Assembly: GCA_934643865.1 (NCBI GenBank) | Contig: CAKUCX010000012.1 | Location: 1-64,000 of the forward strand | Length of the DNA stretch: 64,000 nt | Source: an uncultured Kiritimatiellota bacterium | Lineage (GTDB): Bacteria > Verrucomicrobiota > Kiritimatiellia > RFP12 > UBA1067 | Direction: 5' to 3' | Part shown: positions 8,286-17,550 of the stretch, one piece after another | Layout of the letters: each line of letters starts with the position of its first letter | How positions within the stretch are numbered: the first letter of the stretch is position 1 | Position numbers and translations under genes: made by a program | Notes under the pieces: model-generated | What the model saw: only the letters and a program-made list of their open reading frames with translations | What the model was told of the DNA's origin: nothing | The model's database searches: none

Positions 8286-9176
8286 ATGGAACGGGCGCTT
8301 GAGCAGATCCGCCGCGTGACGCTGGTCGGCATGGCCGTCAACGTCGCGCTGTCCGCCCTGAAGGGCCTGGGCGGCGTCCTTTTCTCCTCCCAGGCGCTTC
8401 TGGCGGATGCCGCGCACTCGCTTTCGGATCTCGCGACCGACGTCGCGGTCGTCTGGGGCGTGCGCTACTGGAGCGCCCCGGCGGACAGGGAGCATCCCTA
8501 CGGCCATGGGAAGATCGAGGCGCTCGTGACCGTCTTCATCGCCCTCGCGCTCGCCGCCGTCGCGCTTGGGCTTGGGCGCCACGCCGTTCTCGCGCTCCGT
8601 GCGGGGGTGTTTGCGGCGCCGGCCCTGCCGGCCTTCTTCCTCGCGCTCCTCTCGATCGCCTCGAAGGAGGTCCTCTTCCGGTGGACGCGCGCGGCTGCGC
8701 GCGCGGCGAGGTCGTCGGCTCTGGAGGCGAACGCCTGGCATCACCGTTCGGACGCGCTCAGCTCTATCCCGGTCGCGGCGGCGGTCGCGCTCGCCTTCTT
8801 CTTCCCCTCGCTTGCGTGGGTGGACGCGGCGGGCGCGCTCGTCGTGTCGCTCTTCATCGTCCTCGTCGCGTGGCAGATTGCCAAGCCCGCGTTGCAGGAG
8901 CTCGTCGATGCGAGCATCGACGACAAGGCGGCGGAGGTCGAGGCCGTCGCGCGGCAGGTCCGCGGCGTTGTGTGCGTCCACAAGGTGCGCGTGCGCCGTT
9001 ACGGGGGTGCCTTCTCGGCCGACTTGCACGTGCAGGTCGATCCCGCGCTCTCCGTTGTCGCGGGGCATGCGATCGGCCATGCCGTCCAGGGCGCCCTGGC
9101 GGCGGCGGACTTGCGCGTGACGGACGCGGTCGTCCATGTCGAGCCGGCGTCCGCGCGGCGTCCGGCGGGGTCTTGA
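8286..9176 (+). CDS. Cation diffusion facilitator (CDF) family transporter
   Basis: This 296-residue inner-membrane transporter exports divalent metals by proton antiport. It shows the CDF metal-site signatures LLADAAHSLSDLATD (second helix) and NAWHHRSDALSS (fifth helix), then a cytoplasmic C-terminal domain (about residues 205-290) with the usual GVVCVHKVRVRRYGG fold. The spacing of Asp and His residues would fit Zn, Fe or Mn, and the sequence does not settle which. A strong AGGAGGCAGGGGGG ribosome-binding site precedes the ATG. The last codons overlap the -35 box of the rplU promoter. Confidence 0.9.
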   Translation: MERALEQIRRVTLVGMAVNVALSALKGLGGVLFSSQALLADAAHSLSDLATDVAVVWGVRYWSAPADREHPYGHGKIEALVTVFIALALAAVALGLGRHAVLALRAGVFAAPALPAFFLALLSIASKEVLFRWTRAAARAARSSALEANAWHHRSDALSSIPVAAAVALAFFFPSLAWVDAAGALVVSLFIVLVAWQIAKPALQELVDASIDDKAAEVEAVARQVRGVVCVHKVRVRRYGGAFSADLHVQVDPALSVVAGHAIGHAVQGALAAADLRVTDAVVHVEPASARRPAGS

Positions 9177-9201
9177 CCGTCTCGGCGGGTTTTGGTAAAC
9201 T
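9173..9201 (+). promoter_or_regulatory. Promoter of rplU-rpmA
   Basis: TTGACC (9173-9178), 17-bp spacer, TAAACT (9196-9201) with TGG giving an extended -10. The leader of about 60 nt contains a small GAGGA/TCCTC stem (about 9220-9237). Confidence 0.7.
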
Positions 9202-9267
9202 TTTGTCCGCTTTTTTCGAGGAGCAGGTGTTCCTCACGGAAAAGGCAGGTACAACAAGGATTAAACA

Positions 9268-9585
9268 ATGGAAGCATACGCTGTACTCGAAACCGGCGGC
9301 AAGCAGGTGCTTGTCAAGGCCGGCGACACGATCGAGATTGAAAAGCTCTCGGTCAGCGAAGGCGAGGAGGTCACCCTCGACACCGTCTGCGCCGTCTCCG
9401 ACGGTACGACGCTCAAGGTCGGCGCCCCCTACGTGGAGGGCGCGAAGGTCGTCCTGAAGGTCATCGCCCCCGCGAAGAAGGGCGTGAAGACGATCAACTT
9501 CAAGGCGAAGCGCCGCAAGGGCTCGCGCCGCACGGTCGGCCACCGCCAGCAGTATACGGTCGCCACGGTCACGTCCATCGCCTAA
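9268..9585 (+). CDS. rplU: 50S ribosomal protein L21
   Basis: This 105-residue protein is a standard-length L21, beginning EAYAVLETGGKQVLVKAGD and carrying the conserved KRRKGSRRTVGHRQQYTVATV tail that contacts 23S rRNA. It sits in the usual rplU-rpmA pair and is transcribed from the promoter at 9173. AACAAGGA serves as a weak ribosome-binding site. Confidence 0.97.
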   Translation: MEAYAVLETGGKQVLVKAGDTIEIEKLSVSEGEEVTLDTVCAVSDGTTLKVGAPYVEGAKVVLKVIAPAKKGVKTINFKAKRRKGSRRTVGHRQQYTVATVTSIA

Positions 9586-9606
9586 GCAGAGAAAGGAACA
9601 TCGGAA

Positions 9607-9855
9607 ATGGCTACTTCCGCATCTGCCCGCAACGGCCGCGACTCGAACCCGAAGTACCTCGGCGTCAAGGCATACGACGGCCAGCTCCTCAAGGCCGGCT
9701 CCATCATCGTCCGCCAGCGCGGCACGAAGATCCACCCCGGCGCCAACGTCGGCTGCGGCCGCGACTTCACGCTCTTCGCCCTCAAGGACGGCAAGGTGAA
9801 GTTCGTCACCAAAAAGACCGGCAAGTACGCGACGGTCGTCCCCGTCGATGCCTAG
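9607..9855 (+). CDS. rpmA: 50S ribosomal protein L27
   Basis: This 82-residue L27 has the family pattern NGRDSNPKYLGVKAYDGQ, GSIIVRQRGTKIHPGANVG and a short C terminus. In other bacteria the N-terminal tail reaches the peptidyl-transferase centre. There is no Firmicutes-type N-terminal extension requiring cleavage. It lies 21 bp after rplU and is followed by a strong terminator. ObgE, often part of this cluster, is found elsewhere in the window (54.2-55.4 kb). Confidence 0.97.
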   Translation: MATSASARNGRDSNPKYLGVKAYDGQLLKAGSIIVRQRGTKIHPGANVGCGRDFTLFALKDGKVKFVTKKTGKYATVVPVDA

Positions 9856-9877
9856 CGGCCTCGCCGCATCGGACGGA

Positions 9878-9913
9878 ACGGGCCCGGCGGCGCTGCCGGG
9901 CCCGTTTTGTTTT
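9878..9913 (+). terminator. Intrinsic terminator of rplU-rpmA
   Basis: A perfect 11-bp GC-rich stem (ACGGGCCCGGC with GCCGGGCCCGT, 9878-9888 and 9895-9905) and a 6-nt loop are followed by TTTTGTTTT. This is the clearest intrinsic terminator in the window. Confidence 0.9.
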
Positions 9914-9943
9914 CGTTTCCGCCTAGCATGATTGCCCCGTTTT

Positions 9944-9952
9944 TGCTATCAT
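9944..9952 (+). promoter_or_regulatory. Extended -10 of tig-clpP-clpX-panD
   Basis: TGCTATCAT (TATCAT at 9947-9952) lies 34 nt before the tig ATG. No good -35 is visible at the expected distance, so the TG extension probably compensates. Confidence 0.5.
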
Positions 9953-9986
9953 GTACCCTTCATTTTCCAAAGAAAGGCAAAGAGCA

Positions 9987-11294
9987 ATGAAGTTCGAGAC
10001 GAAAGAGTCCAGCCCCTGCGTGGTGGCCCTCTCGCTGAAGGCCGAGGCCGACGAGACGAAGGCGCCGTACCAGAAGGTGCTGAACGTGTTCATGCGCGAG
10101 GCGTCGATTCCCGGTTTCCGCAAGGGGAAGGTCCCGCTGAACATCATCAAGCAGAAGTTCCAGCAGGAAATCGCCCACGAGTGCCAGCAGGCCTGCTTCA
10201 GGGAGTTCTACCCGAAGGCGCTCAAGGAGTCCGGCCTCGACGCCGTGACGCTCCAGAACGTGACGGACGCCCTCTTCACGCCGGAGACCGGGTTCTCCTG
10301 CACGGCCCTCGTCGAGGTCAAGCCGACCTTCGGCCTGCCCAAGTATAAGAAGCTCGCGATCAAGGCCGGCGACGCGACGGTGACGGACGAGCAGGTGACG
10401 GAGCGCTTGGAGAGCTTCCGCAAGGCGTTCGCGAAGTTCGAGGACGCCCAGGAGGGCGACGCGGTCGCCGAGGGCGACTTCGTGCAGTTCGACTACGCCG
10501 GCACGCTCGACGACAAGGCGAAGACGCCGCTCGCGGAGGTCGCGCCGGACCAGAAGGCGGTCTGCGGCGCGACGGGCTTCTGGACGCAGCTGGAGGAGGG
10601 CCGCTTCCTGCCCGAGATCCTCGACGCGCTCAAGGGCATGAAGACGGGCGAGACGAAGGACGGCGTGAAGGTCACGTTCCCGAAGGACAACGCGCCGGAG
10701 GCCCTGAAGGGCAAGAAGTGCGTCTACACGCTCACCGTGAAGGGCTTCCGCCGCCGCACGCTCCCGGACGACGCCACGTTCGCCGCCGACGCCAAGGCCG
10801 AGTCCCTCGACGCCCTGCGCGCGCAGATCCGCAGGCAGATGGAGGCGGACGCCGCCGCGGCCGAGCTTGAGAGCCGCAAGGGCCAGGCGATCGAGCTGCT
10901 GCTCAAGAAGGCCGACTTCGACGTGCCGCCGTCGCTCGTGCAGCGCCAGATCCAGAGCTACCTGCAGGACCTCGCGCAGCGCGCCCAGTACTCCGGCATG
11001 TCCGCTGACTACATCGAGCAGAACCGCGACAAGATCCTCGCCGACGCCGAGACGAACGCGATTCGCCAGGTGCGCCTCTCCTACATCCTCCTCGGCGTCG
11101 CCGAGGCGGAGAACATCGAGGCGACCGACGCCGACGTGGACGCCGGTCTGGAGAAGATGGCCGCCGGCTCGAACGGCAAGGCCACCGCCGCCGACCTCCT
11201 CGGGCAGCTGCGGGAGAACGGCCAGGTCGAGCTCTACAAGGAGCAGCTCAAGGCCGAGAAGGCGCTGGACCTCATCCTTGCCGAGGCGAAGTAA
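9987..11294 (+). CDS. tig: Trigger factor (ribosome-associated chaperone and prolyl isomerase)
   Basis: This 435-residue protein binds the ribosome exit tunnel and folds nascent chains. The N-terminal ribosome-binding loop reads PGFRKGKVP (about residues 43-51), matching the family GFRxGKxP motif. An FKBP-type domain lies at about residues 150-240, with a helical C-terminal arm. The ATG at 9987 is chosen over an in-frame ATG at 9951 because AGAAAGG lies just upstream and 9951 falls inside the -10 box. It heads the classical tig-clpP-clpX order; clpP starts one base after the stop. Confidence 0.95.
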   Translation: MKFETKESSPCVVALSLKAEADETKAPYQKVLNVFMREASIPGFRKGKVPLNIIKQKFQQEIAHECQQACFREFYPKALKESGLDAVTLQNVTDALFTPETGFSCTALVEVKPTFGLPKYKKLAIKAGDATVTDEQVTERLESFRKAFAKFEDAQEGDAVAEGDFVQFDYAGTLDDKAKTPLAEVAPDQKAVCGATGFWTQLEEGRFLPEILDALKGMKTGETKDGVKVTFPKDNAPEALKGKKCVYTLTVKGFRRRTLPDDATFAADAKAESLDALRAQIRRQMEADAAAAELESRKGQAIELLLKKADFDVPPSLVQRQIQSYLQDLAQRAQYSGMSADYIEQNRDKILADAETNAIRQVRLSYILLGVAEAENIEATDADVDAGLEKMAAGSNGKATAADLLGQLRENGQVELYKEQLKAEKALDLILAEAK

Positions 11295-11295
11295 G

Positions 11296-11898
11296 ATGGC
11301 CGCGCGCAGTTCCTACCTCGTGCCGATGGTCGTCGAGCAGACGAGCCGCGGCGAACGCTCCTACGACATCTACAGCCGCCTCATGCAGGACCGCATCGTC
11401 CTCCTCGGCGGCGAGGTGAACGACGACTCGGCGAACCTGATCGTCGCCCAGCTCCTCTTCCTGCAGGCGCAGGACGCGAAGAAGCCCGTGAGCATGTACA
11501 TCAACTCGCCGGGCGGCAGCGTCACGGCGGGCCTCGCGATCTACGACACGATGCAGTTCATCTCCTGCCCTGTCCACACGTACTGCATCGGCCAGGCCGC
11601 GTCGATGGGCGCCGTGCTGCTGACGGCGGGCGAGAAGGGCCACCGCTTCGCACTGCCGAACGCCCGCATCATGATCCACCAGCCGTGGGGCGGCGCCGAG
11701 GGCAAGGCGAGCGACATCGAGATCACCTGCCAGGAGATCCTGCGCCTCAAGGAGAAGCTCAACGAGATCCTCGCCGCCCACTCCGGGCGGCCGCTGGAGC
11801 AGGTCGTGCGCGATACGGACCGCGACCACTTCATGGGCGCCGAGGAGGCGCGCGCGTGGGGCCTGATCGACCAGGTGCTCGTCCCGAAGAAGGCGTAG
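11296..11898 (+). CDS. clpP: ATP-dependent Clp protease proteolytic subunit
   Basis: This 200-residue serine protease forms the tetradecameric barrel fed by ClpX. The catalytic triad is Ser103 (GQAASMGA), His128 (MIHQP) and Asp177 (TDRDHF), with spacing identical to E. coli ClpP. The N-terminal YLVPMVVEQT-SRGERSYDIYSRL region is typical. The ATG at 11296 comes one base after the trigger factor stop, so translation is probably coupled. clpX follows 6 bp later. Confidence 0.97.
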   Translation: MAARSSYLVPMVVEQTSRGERSYDIYSRLMQDRIVLLGGEVNDDSANLIVAQLLFLQAQDAKKPVSMYINSPGGSVTAGLAIYDTMQFISCPVHTYCIGQAASMGAVLLTAGEKGHRFALPNARIMIHQPWGGAEGKASDIEITCQEILRLKEKLNEILAAHSGRPLEQVVRDTDRDHFMGAEEARAWGLIDQVLVPKKA

Positions 11899-11904
11899 GC
11901 GCAT

Positions 11905-13184
<1,280 letters not shown>

Positions 13185-13188
<4 letters not shown>

Positions 13189-13535
13189 CCGTCACGCTCC
13201 TGCGCGCCAAGCTCCACCGCATCCGCGTGACGGAGGCGTGCCGCGACTACGTCGGCTCCCTGACCGTCGACGTGGACCTGATGGAGGCCGCCGGCCTCTT
13301 CGCCAACGAGAAGATCCTCTGCGCGGACGTCGAGAACGGCAACCGCTTCGAGACCTACGCGATCCCCGGCCCGCGCGGTTCGGGCGTCTGCTGCCTCAAC
13401 GGCGCGGCCGCCCACATGGGCAAGGTCGGCGACCGCCTCATCGTGATGGCCTTCGGGCAGTTCACGCCCGAGGAGGCCGCCCGGCACCAGCCCCGCGTCG
13501 TCTTCCTCGACGCGGCGAACAAGCCGCGCGCGTGA
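13185..13535 (+). CDS. panD: Aspartate 1-decarboxylase
   Basis: This 116-residue proenzyme makes beta-alanine from L-aspartate for pantothenate and CoA synthesis. The self-cleavage site Gly24-Ser25 is present in YVGSLTVD at the same position as in E. coli PanD, where Ser becomes the pyruvoyl cofactor. GRGSG-like PRGSGVCCLNGAAAH and GDRLIVMAFGQ also match. It overlaps clpX by 4 bp (ATGA), an unusual neighbour: a vitamin-pathway gene coupled to a protease operon. No other pan genes are in the window. Confidence 0.93.
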
Positions 13536-13544
13536 GGATTCCGC

Positions 13545-13574
13545 TTGTCCGCACGGGGTGCCCTGTGCTATCCT
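13545..13574 (+). promoter_or_regulatory. Promoter of hexokinase
   Basis: TTGTCC (13545-13550), 18-bp spacer, TATCCT (13569-13574) with TGC upstream. The leader is about 25 nt with an AGAAAGG ribosome-binding site. Confidence 0.6.
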
Positions 13575-13605
13575 TAACGAACGCATCATCAGAAAGGACC
13601 GAGTC

Positions 13606-14904
13606 ATGCAGACACCTGAAGAGTTTCTTGAATCGAACGGCCTGGCGACCGCCACGCTCGACCGCGCGGCGCTGATCGCCGCCTTCCAGAAGGAGATGGA
13701 GGCGGGCCTTGCCGGCGAGCCCTCGTCGCTGAAGATGATCCCCACCTACACGTCCCCCTACGGCGAGATCAAGAAGGACACGCCCGTGACGGTGCTTGAC
13801 GCCGGCGGCACGAACTTCCGGGGCGCGACGGTGACGATCCCCTCGGAGGGCGCGATCCGGATCGAGCACGTCGAGAAGGGCGAGATGCCGGGCGCGAAGA
13901 GCTACGTCTCGCCGTACGACTTCTACGCGGTGCTTGTGAGCCACGTGAACCGCTGCCGCCCCTTCGCGAAGGATTCCGCCATCGGCTTCTGCTTCTCCTA
14001 CCCGGCCGAGGCGTCGGCTGACGGCGACGCGAAGCTCCTCATGTGGACGAAGCAGATCCAGGCGCCCGAGATCGTCGGCCAGTGGGTCGGCGCCGAGCTC
14101 GCCAAGCGCCTCGACCCGAAGCCCTCCAAGGTGCAGGTCGTGAACGACACGGTCGCGACGCTCCTCGCGGGCAAGGCCGCCGAGAAGCCGGGGCAGAAGT
14201 TCAGCGCCTACATCGGCTTCATCCTCGGCACGGGCACGAACGTCGCCTACATCGAACGCAACGACGCGATCAAGAAGCTCACGAACCCGCCCCCGGGCGC
14301 GATGGCGGTCAACACCGAGTCGGGCGGCTTCAACAAGATCGCGCAGAGCGCGTTCGACGAGGCGATGGACCGGAAGACCGCCGACTGCGGCAGCCAGCGC
14401 TTCGAGAAGATGATCGCCGGCGCCTACCTCGGCCGCATCGGCCTGGAGGTCTTCAAGGCCGCCGCGCGCGCGGACTTCTTCAGCGACCACGCGAAGGCCG
14501 CCGTCCTCGGCCTTGGCGCGCTGGAGAGCTACGACCTCGACAACTTCTGCGCGAAGTACGACAACGGCAAGCCGAACCCGCTCGACAAGGTGTTCGTGGA
14601 CGAGGCCGACCGCGCGATGGCCCGCCGCCTCGCGACGCCCGTCTTCGAGCGCGCGGCGATCCTCACCGCCGTCCACCTCGCCGCCTTCATCGTGAAGACG
14701 GGCGGCGGCACGGACCCGGACGCGCCCGTGTGCGTCTGCATCGACGGCTCCACCTACTACAAGACGCGCGTCGTCTCCTTCCCGGAGATCGTGAAGAAGG
14801 AGCTTGACGCGATGCTCGCCAAGCGCAACATCGCCTACGCGCTCACCGTGTGCCCGGACCACGCGCCGATGGTCGGCGCGGCGGTGGCGGCGCTCCTCAA
14901 GTAG
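13606..14904 (+). CDS. Eukaryote-type hexokinase
   Basis: This 432-residue sugar kinase belongs to the actin-fold hexokinase family usual in eukaryotes rather than the short bacterial glucokinase/ROK type. Phosphate-1 is LDAGGTNFRGATV (Asp65 onward), the sugar-binding stretch is GFCFSYPAEAS...WTKQ, the probable catalytic base is Asp181 in VNDTVATLLAG, and GFILGTGTNVAYIE and NTESGGF follow. It should phosphorylate glucose or a related hexose with ATP, entering glycolysis. The ATG at 13606 has AGAAAGG at the right distance. It has its own promoter and no sugar genes alongside. Confidence 0.9.
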   Translation: MQTPEEFLESNGLATATLDRAALIAAFQKEMEAGLAGEPSSLKMIPTYTSPYGEIKKDTPVTVLDAGGTNFRGATVTIPSEGAIRIEHVEKGEMPGAKSYVSPYDFYAVLVSHVNRCRPFAKDSAIGFCFSYPAEASADGDAKLLMWTKQIQAPEIVGQWVGAELAKRLDPKPSKVQVVNDTVATLLAGKAAEKPGQKFSAYIGFILGTGTNVAYIERNDAIKKLTNPPPGAMAVNTESGGFNKIAQSAFDEAMDRKTADCGSQRFEKMIAGAYLGRIGLEVFKAAARADFFSDHAKAAVLGLGALESYDLDNFCAKYDNGKPNPLDKVFVDEADRAMARRLATPVFERAAILTAVHLAAFIVKTGGGTDPDAPVCVCIDGSTYYKTRVVSFPEIVKKELDAMLAKRNIAYALTVCPDHAPMVGAAVAALLK

Positions 14905-14910
14905 GCGTTC

Positions 14911-14928
14911 GGACGGCCCGGGCCGTCC
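14911..14928. repeat. Perfect 18-bp palindrome after hexokinase
   Basis: GGACGGCCCGGGCCGTCC lies 7 nt after the hexokinase stop. There is no T-tract. It may be a weak hairpin protecting the 3' end or a protein-binding site. Confidence 0.45.
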
Positions 14929-15088
14929 CGCTTCGGCCGTCGTCCGCAAGGAGGGCGGCCGAACGTGCATCCTGTTCCTTGTGGCCTCCGGTCGGTAGGC
15001 ACAGCGCGCGGCGGCGCGAAGGTGCGCTCCGTGTTTAATGATCGGAGGTCGGGTGAACGAGGGCGGAACTGAAGAAGGGGGAACTGAC

Positions 15089-15880
15089 ATGGAAGAGAAC
15101 GAAACGGCGCGGCGGCGGACGCTCGTCGAGGCTGCGCTGGACGCCGTGCTGCCGAAGGCGTCGGAACGCCCGGCGGTGCTGGGCGAGGCGATGCGCTGGG
15201 CCGTGGAGGGCGGCGGCAAGCGGATCCGTCCGCTCGTCTGCCTCGCCGCCGCCGAGGCGGTGGGCGGGCGTCTTGAAGACGCCCTCTTCCCGGCCTGCGC
15301 GATCGAACTGCTCCACTCCTACACGCTCATCCACGACGACCTGCCGGCGATGGACAACGACGCGACGCGCCGGGGCCGGGCGAGCGTGTGGGCGAAGTTC
15401 GGCGAGGCGAACGCCATCCTCGCGGGCGACGCGCTGCAGGCGCTTGCCTTCCAGACGGCGGCCCGCGCGCCGCGTAACGTCCCCGCACTCGTCGCCGAGC
15501 TCGGCCTGCGCGGCGTCGGCGTCGTCGCCGGGCAGGTGGAGGACATTGCCCAATCCCCAACCCCCAATCCCCACTCCCTCTCCTTCATCTACGAACACAA
15601 GACGGCCGACCTCTTCATGGCGGCGGCGGCGATGGGCGCGCTCGCGGGCGGTGCCACGCCGGAGCTGGTGGCGCGTCTGCGCGGTTTCGCGCGCGACCTG
15701 GGACTTGCGTTCCAGTACGAGGACGACCTGCTCGACGGCGATTCGCCGTTGGCGCGCGCGGAGACGGAGCGCCGCGTGCGCGACCTCACCGCGCAGGCGG
15801 TCGCCGCCCTGGAGGGCCTGCCGGGCGACACGGCGTTCCTCGCGCAGCTCGCCCGGCGCCTCGCCCGGCGCACGGCCTAG
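15089..15880 (+). CDS. ispA: Short-chain polyprenyl diphosphate synthase (FPP/GGPP synthase)
   Basis: This 263-residue enzyme condenses isopentenyl diphosphate with allylic diphosphates for quinone, carotenoid or undecaprenyl precursors. The first Asp-rich motif is HDDLPAMDND (Asp83 onward), and the second is YEDDLLDGD (Asp212-213), in place of the usual DDxxD. GGGKRIRP near residue 35 binds IPP. The ATG at 15089 is preferred because GAAGAAGGGGG precedes it; an ATG at 15038 would add 17 residues. It is shorter than the usual 290-300 residues. A C-rich CCCCAATCCCCA-type run at 15551-15574 encodes an insert of prolines and serines. Product chain length is uncertain. Confidence 0.88.
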   Translation: MEENETARRRTLVEAALDAVLPKASERPAVLGEAMRWAVEGGGKRIRPLVCLAAAEAVGGRLEDALFPACAIELLHSYTLIHDDLPAMDNDATRRGRASVWAKFGEANAILAGDALQALAFQTAARAPRNVPALVAELGLRGVGVVAGQVEDIAQSPTPNPHSLSFIYEHKTADLFMAAAAMGALAGGATPELVARLRGFARDLGLAFQYEDDLLDGDSPLARAETERRVRDLTAQAVAALEGLPGDTAFLAQLARRLARRTA

Positions 15881-16206
15881 CCGAATCGCACCACATTGGT
15901 GAATCGAGAAACTCCCTCAGATGGCGATGAAAGAAGGGCGGAATCAATACCCCGCCCGTTCAACCGCCGCGTTTAGTTTTATCGTTTCAATTCGTCCCTC
16001 ATGTCATTCCGCTCGGCGATCGTCATGCGGGGTGGTAAGATTTGATCCCCAAAAGCAGTTGGAATTCGCGCAGTTGGAATTCGAAAGATTCGGGCGGAAT
16101 CCAAGTTTTTTTGTTCTAGGTTGATTTCTTTGTTCTAGCTTGATTCCTTCCCTTTCATCCACACGTATACATCCCCCCCCCACACACCCACACCCACACA
16201 CATTAT
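15881..16206. other. AT-richer, repeat-laden intergenic DNA
   Basis: No gene is supported. The stretch holds a GGGCGG/CCGCCC hairpin (15936-15957), a tandem 15-bp direct repeat of GCAGTTGGAATTCG (16055 and 16070), a tandem 19-bp repeat beginning TTTGTTCTAG (16110 and 16129), a C9 run (16173-16181) and a CACACA-rich tract (to about 16202). Composition differs visibly from the neighbouring genes. Confidence 0.5.
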
Positions 16207-16226
16207 CGTTCCGAACAAATCAAGCA
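16207..16226. repeat. Left copy of a perfect 20-bp inverted repeat
   Basis: CGTTCCGAACAAATCAAGCA is exactly complementary to 17422-17441. The pair encloses one gene plus its promoter, about 1.2 kb in total. Confidence 0.8.
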
Positions 16227-16233
16227 GTTTCCC

Positions 16234-16263
16234 TTGCCCCGCCGCGCAGGGATGTGGTAGACT
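16234..16263 (+). promoter_or_regulatory. Promoter of the IR-enclosed orphan gene
   Basis: TTGCCC (16234-16239), 18-bp spacer, TAGACT (16258-16263) with TGG upstream. The predicted leader contains an 11-G run at 16308-16318. Confidence 0.55.
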
Positions 16264-16307
16264 TCTTCCGTTCCGCCCAAGTCAGGTCTTCGGTCCGCTC
16301 GTCCAGC

Positions 16308-16318
16308 GGGGGGGGGGG
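16308..16318 (+). repeat. G11 homopolymer in the orphan gene's leader
   Basis: Eleven consecutive G residues lie between the predicted transcription start and the GAGGAG ribosome-binding site of the gene at 16374. Such tracts can change length during replication. Confidence 0.7.
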
Positions 16319-16373
16319 ATAGGAGTGGGTGGGGCAGACCAAGGCACGGCAGATAAAGATGAGGAGAAATTCG

Positions 16374-17372
16374 ATGGACACACGCATCAGGAGAAGGCTG
16401 GTCCGCGAAGGGCATGTACTCGCCGAACGTCCGCATGTGGACACGCGGGCGTTCCTCGACTGGTTCCGCGAGGAGGTCCTCGGTCTGGACTCCGAGGCCT
16501 ACCGCCGCGCGTTCTGGCGGGCCGCCTATCGGGAGGGGCATACCATCGGCCCCATGCCGCGCACGTTCCGCAGCTGGCAGAACGAGCGCGGCGTCCGCCC
16601 TCTGGAACGGTGCTCGGACGCGCTCGCCGTCTGCTTCTTCATCGGTGCGCCCGCCCTCGCCTGCTGGCTTGCGTGCCGGGCGTTCGACGCGGCGCGCCGG
16701 CGCCTGCGCCGGACGACCTACTACGAGCGCGAGCGGGACCGCCGACTTGCGCTCGGGCGTACGCGCCGCGCCATCACGCGGCGATGGACGATGAATCCGA
16801 AGCCGACCATGGCCGCCCTGAGGGCTGCCTGGCGCGCGGCGCGGACTTCGCCCGAGGCGGCCCTGCGCCTTGGGGGCATGTTGGAAGACCTCGAATGTTA
16901 TGTGGACAACCGCGTCGTGGGTGACGCTGCGACGGGGTGGCGCGGACGTCGGGGCGGCATCAAGCGCCTCCTCGAACGCGAGGCACCCGATCTCTTTGCG
17001 CATTACGCGGCGCTTATGCGCTACAAGTCCATCGCGCGGCGTTTTCGGCAGGCGTGTGGACTGGCCGACCCCGTCCCGGCCGACGCGGCCCTTCCTGTCG
17101 CCTCCGGGACGCCGCGTGCGCGGACGCGGAGGGTCGCGGGCGTTGACTTCCCCCGCCGCGCCCAACCCGTGGACGCCGCGCCGCTCGCCGTCGCGGCCGC
17201 CGTGTTCGCGGAAGCGGGGAGGACCGTCATCTCCCTGGAGGCCGCGCTGGCGTTGAGGATCGACCCTGACTGCATCGCCCTTGCGCGGCGTCCGGCGGAC
17301 CGCGGCGTGCGGCCGCGCACGTCCCTCCGCGTGGTCGGATGGCTGCGGCGGCGTCTGCGGCATTCCGCCTAG
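16374..17372 (+). CDS. Uncharacterised Arg-rich protein enclosed by inverted repeats
   Basis: I do not recognise this 332-residue protein. It begins MDTRIRRRLVREGHVLAER and is strongly basic. It has one hydrophobic stretch at about residues 83-100 (ALAVCFFIGAPALACWLA) that could be a membrane segment. A C-terminal module around residues 167-228 contains LEDLECYVDN, WRGRRGGIKRLLER and LMRYKSIARRFRQACGL and looks like a helical nucleic-acid-binding region. No DDE, HUH or tyrosine-recombinase motif is visible. The ATG at 16374 has GAGGAG nine bases upstream. The gene has its own promoter and is bounded by a perfect 20-bp inverted repeat, so it may belong to a mobile or hitch-hiking element. Confidence 0.6.
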   Translation: MDTRIRRRLVREGHVLAERPHVDTRAFLDWFREEVLGLDSEAYRRAFWRAAYREGHTIGPMPRTFRSWQNERGVRPLERCSDALAVCFFIGAPALACWLACRAFDAARRRLRRTTYYERERDRRLALGRTRRAITRRWTMNPKPTMAALRAAWRAARTSPEAALRLGGMLEDLECYVDNRVVGDAATGWRGRRGGIKRLLEREAPDLFAHYAALMRYKSIARRFRQACGLADPVPADAALPVASGTPRARTRRVAGVDFPRRAQPVDAAPLAVAAAVFAEAGRTVISLEAALALRIDPDCIALARRPADRGVRPRTSLRVVGWLRRRLRHSA

Positions 17373-17386
17373 AGTTCATTTTTCTG

Positions 17387-17400
17387 AAGGATTTTTCCTT
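17387..17400 (+). terminator. Weak hairpin after the orphan gene
   Basis: AAGGA (17387-17391) pairs with TCCTT (17396-17400) around a TTTT loop, 15 nt after the stop. The stem is short, so a role as terminator is doubtful. Confidence 0.3.
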
Positions 17401-17421
17401 TGATTTGCTGTTTGAACGGAT

Positions 17422-17441
17422 TGCTTGATTTGTTCGGAACG
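17422..17441. repeat. Right copy of the 20-bp inverted repeat
   Basis: TGCTTGATTTGTTCGGAACG is the exact reverse complement of 16207-16226. No matching target-site duplication is visible outside the two copies. Confidence 0.8.
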
Positions 17442-17550
17442 GGATACGTGCATGGGCCTGGTGGAGAAGATTAAGACGGGTGGGAATGGAAGGGCAGAGG
17501 AGGAAGGATCGTGTCGTGCAGGAGAAAATGAAAAGCAAAGCCGCCCCTCG
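17442..17550. other. Purine-rich intergenic spacer
   Basis: I see no gene, promoter or structured element here, only a purine-rich run (about 17465-17545) between the right inverted repeat and the 41-bp tandem array. Confidence 0.35.

Noticed and set aside
6924..9137. Very long open frames on the minus strand across potC, potD and the CDF gene, and similar ones elsewhere
   Set aside because: They run opposite to genes with clear protein motifs, are rich in Arg, Asp and Gly as expected from high-GC antisense DNA, and have no family motifs or ribosome-binding sites.
16374..17372. Insertion-sequence transposase
   Set aside because: No DDE/DEDD triad, HUH motif or tyrosine/serine recombinase signature could be seen; kept as an unknown gene instead.
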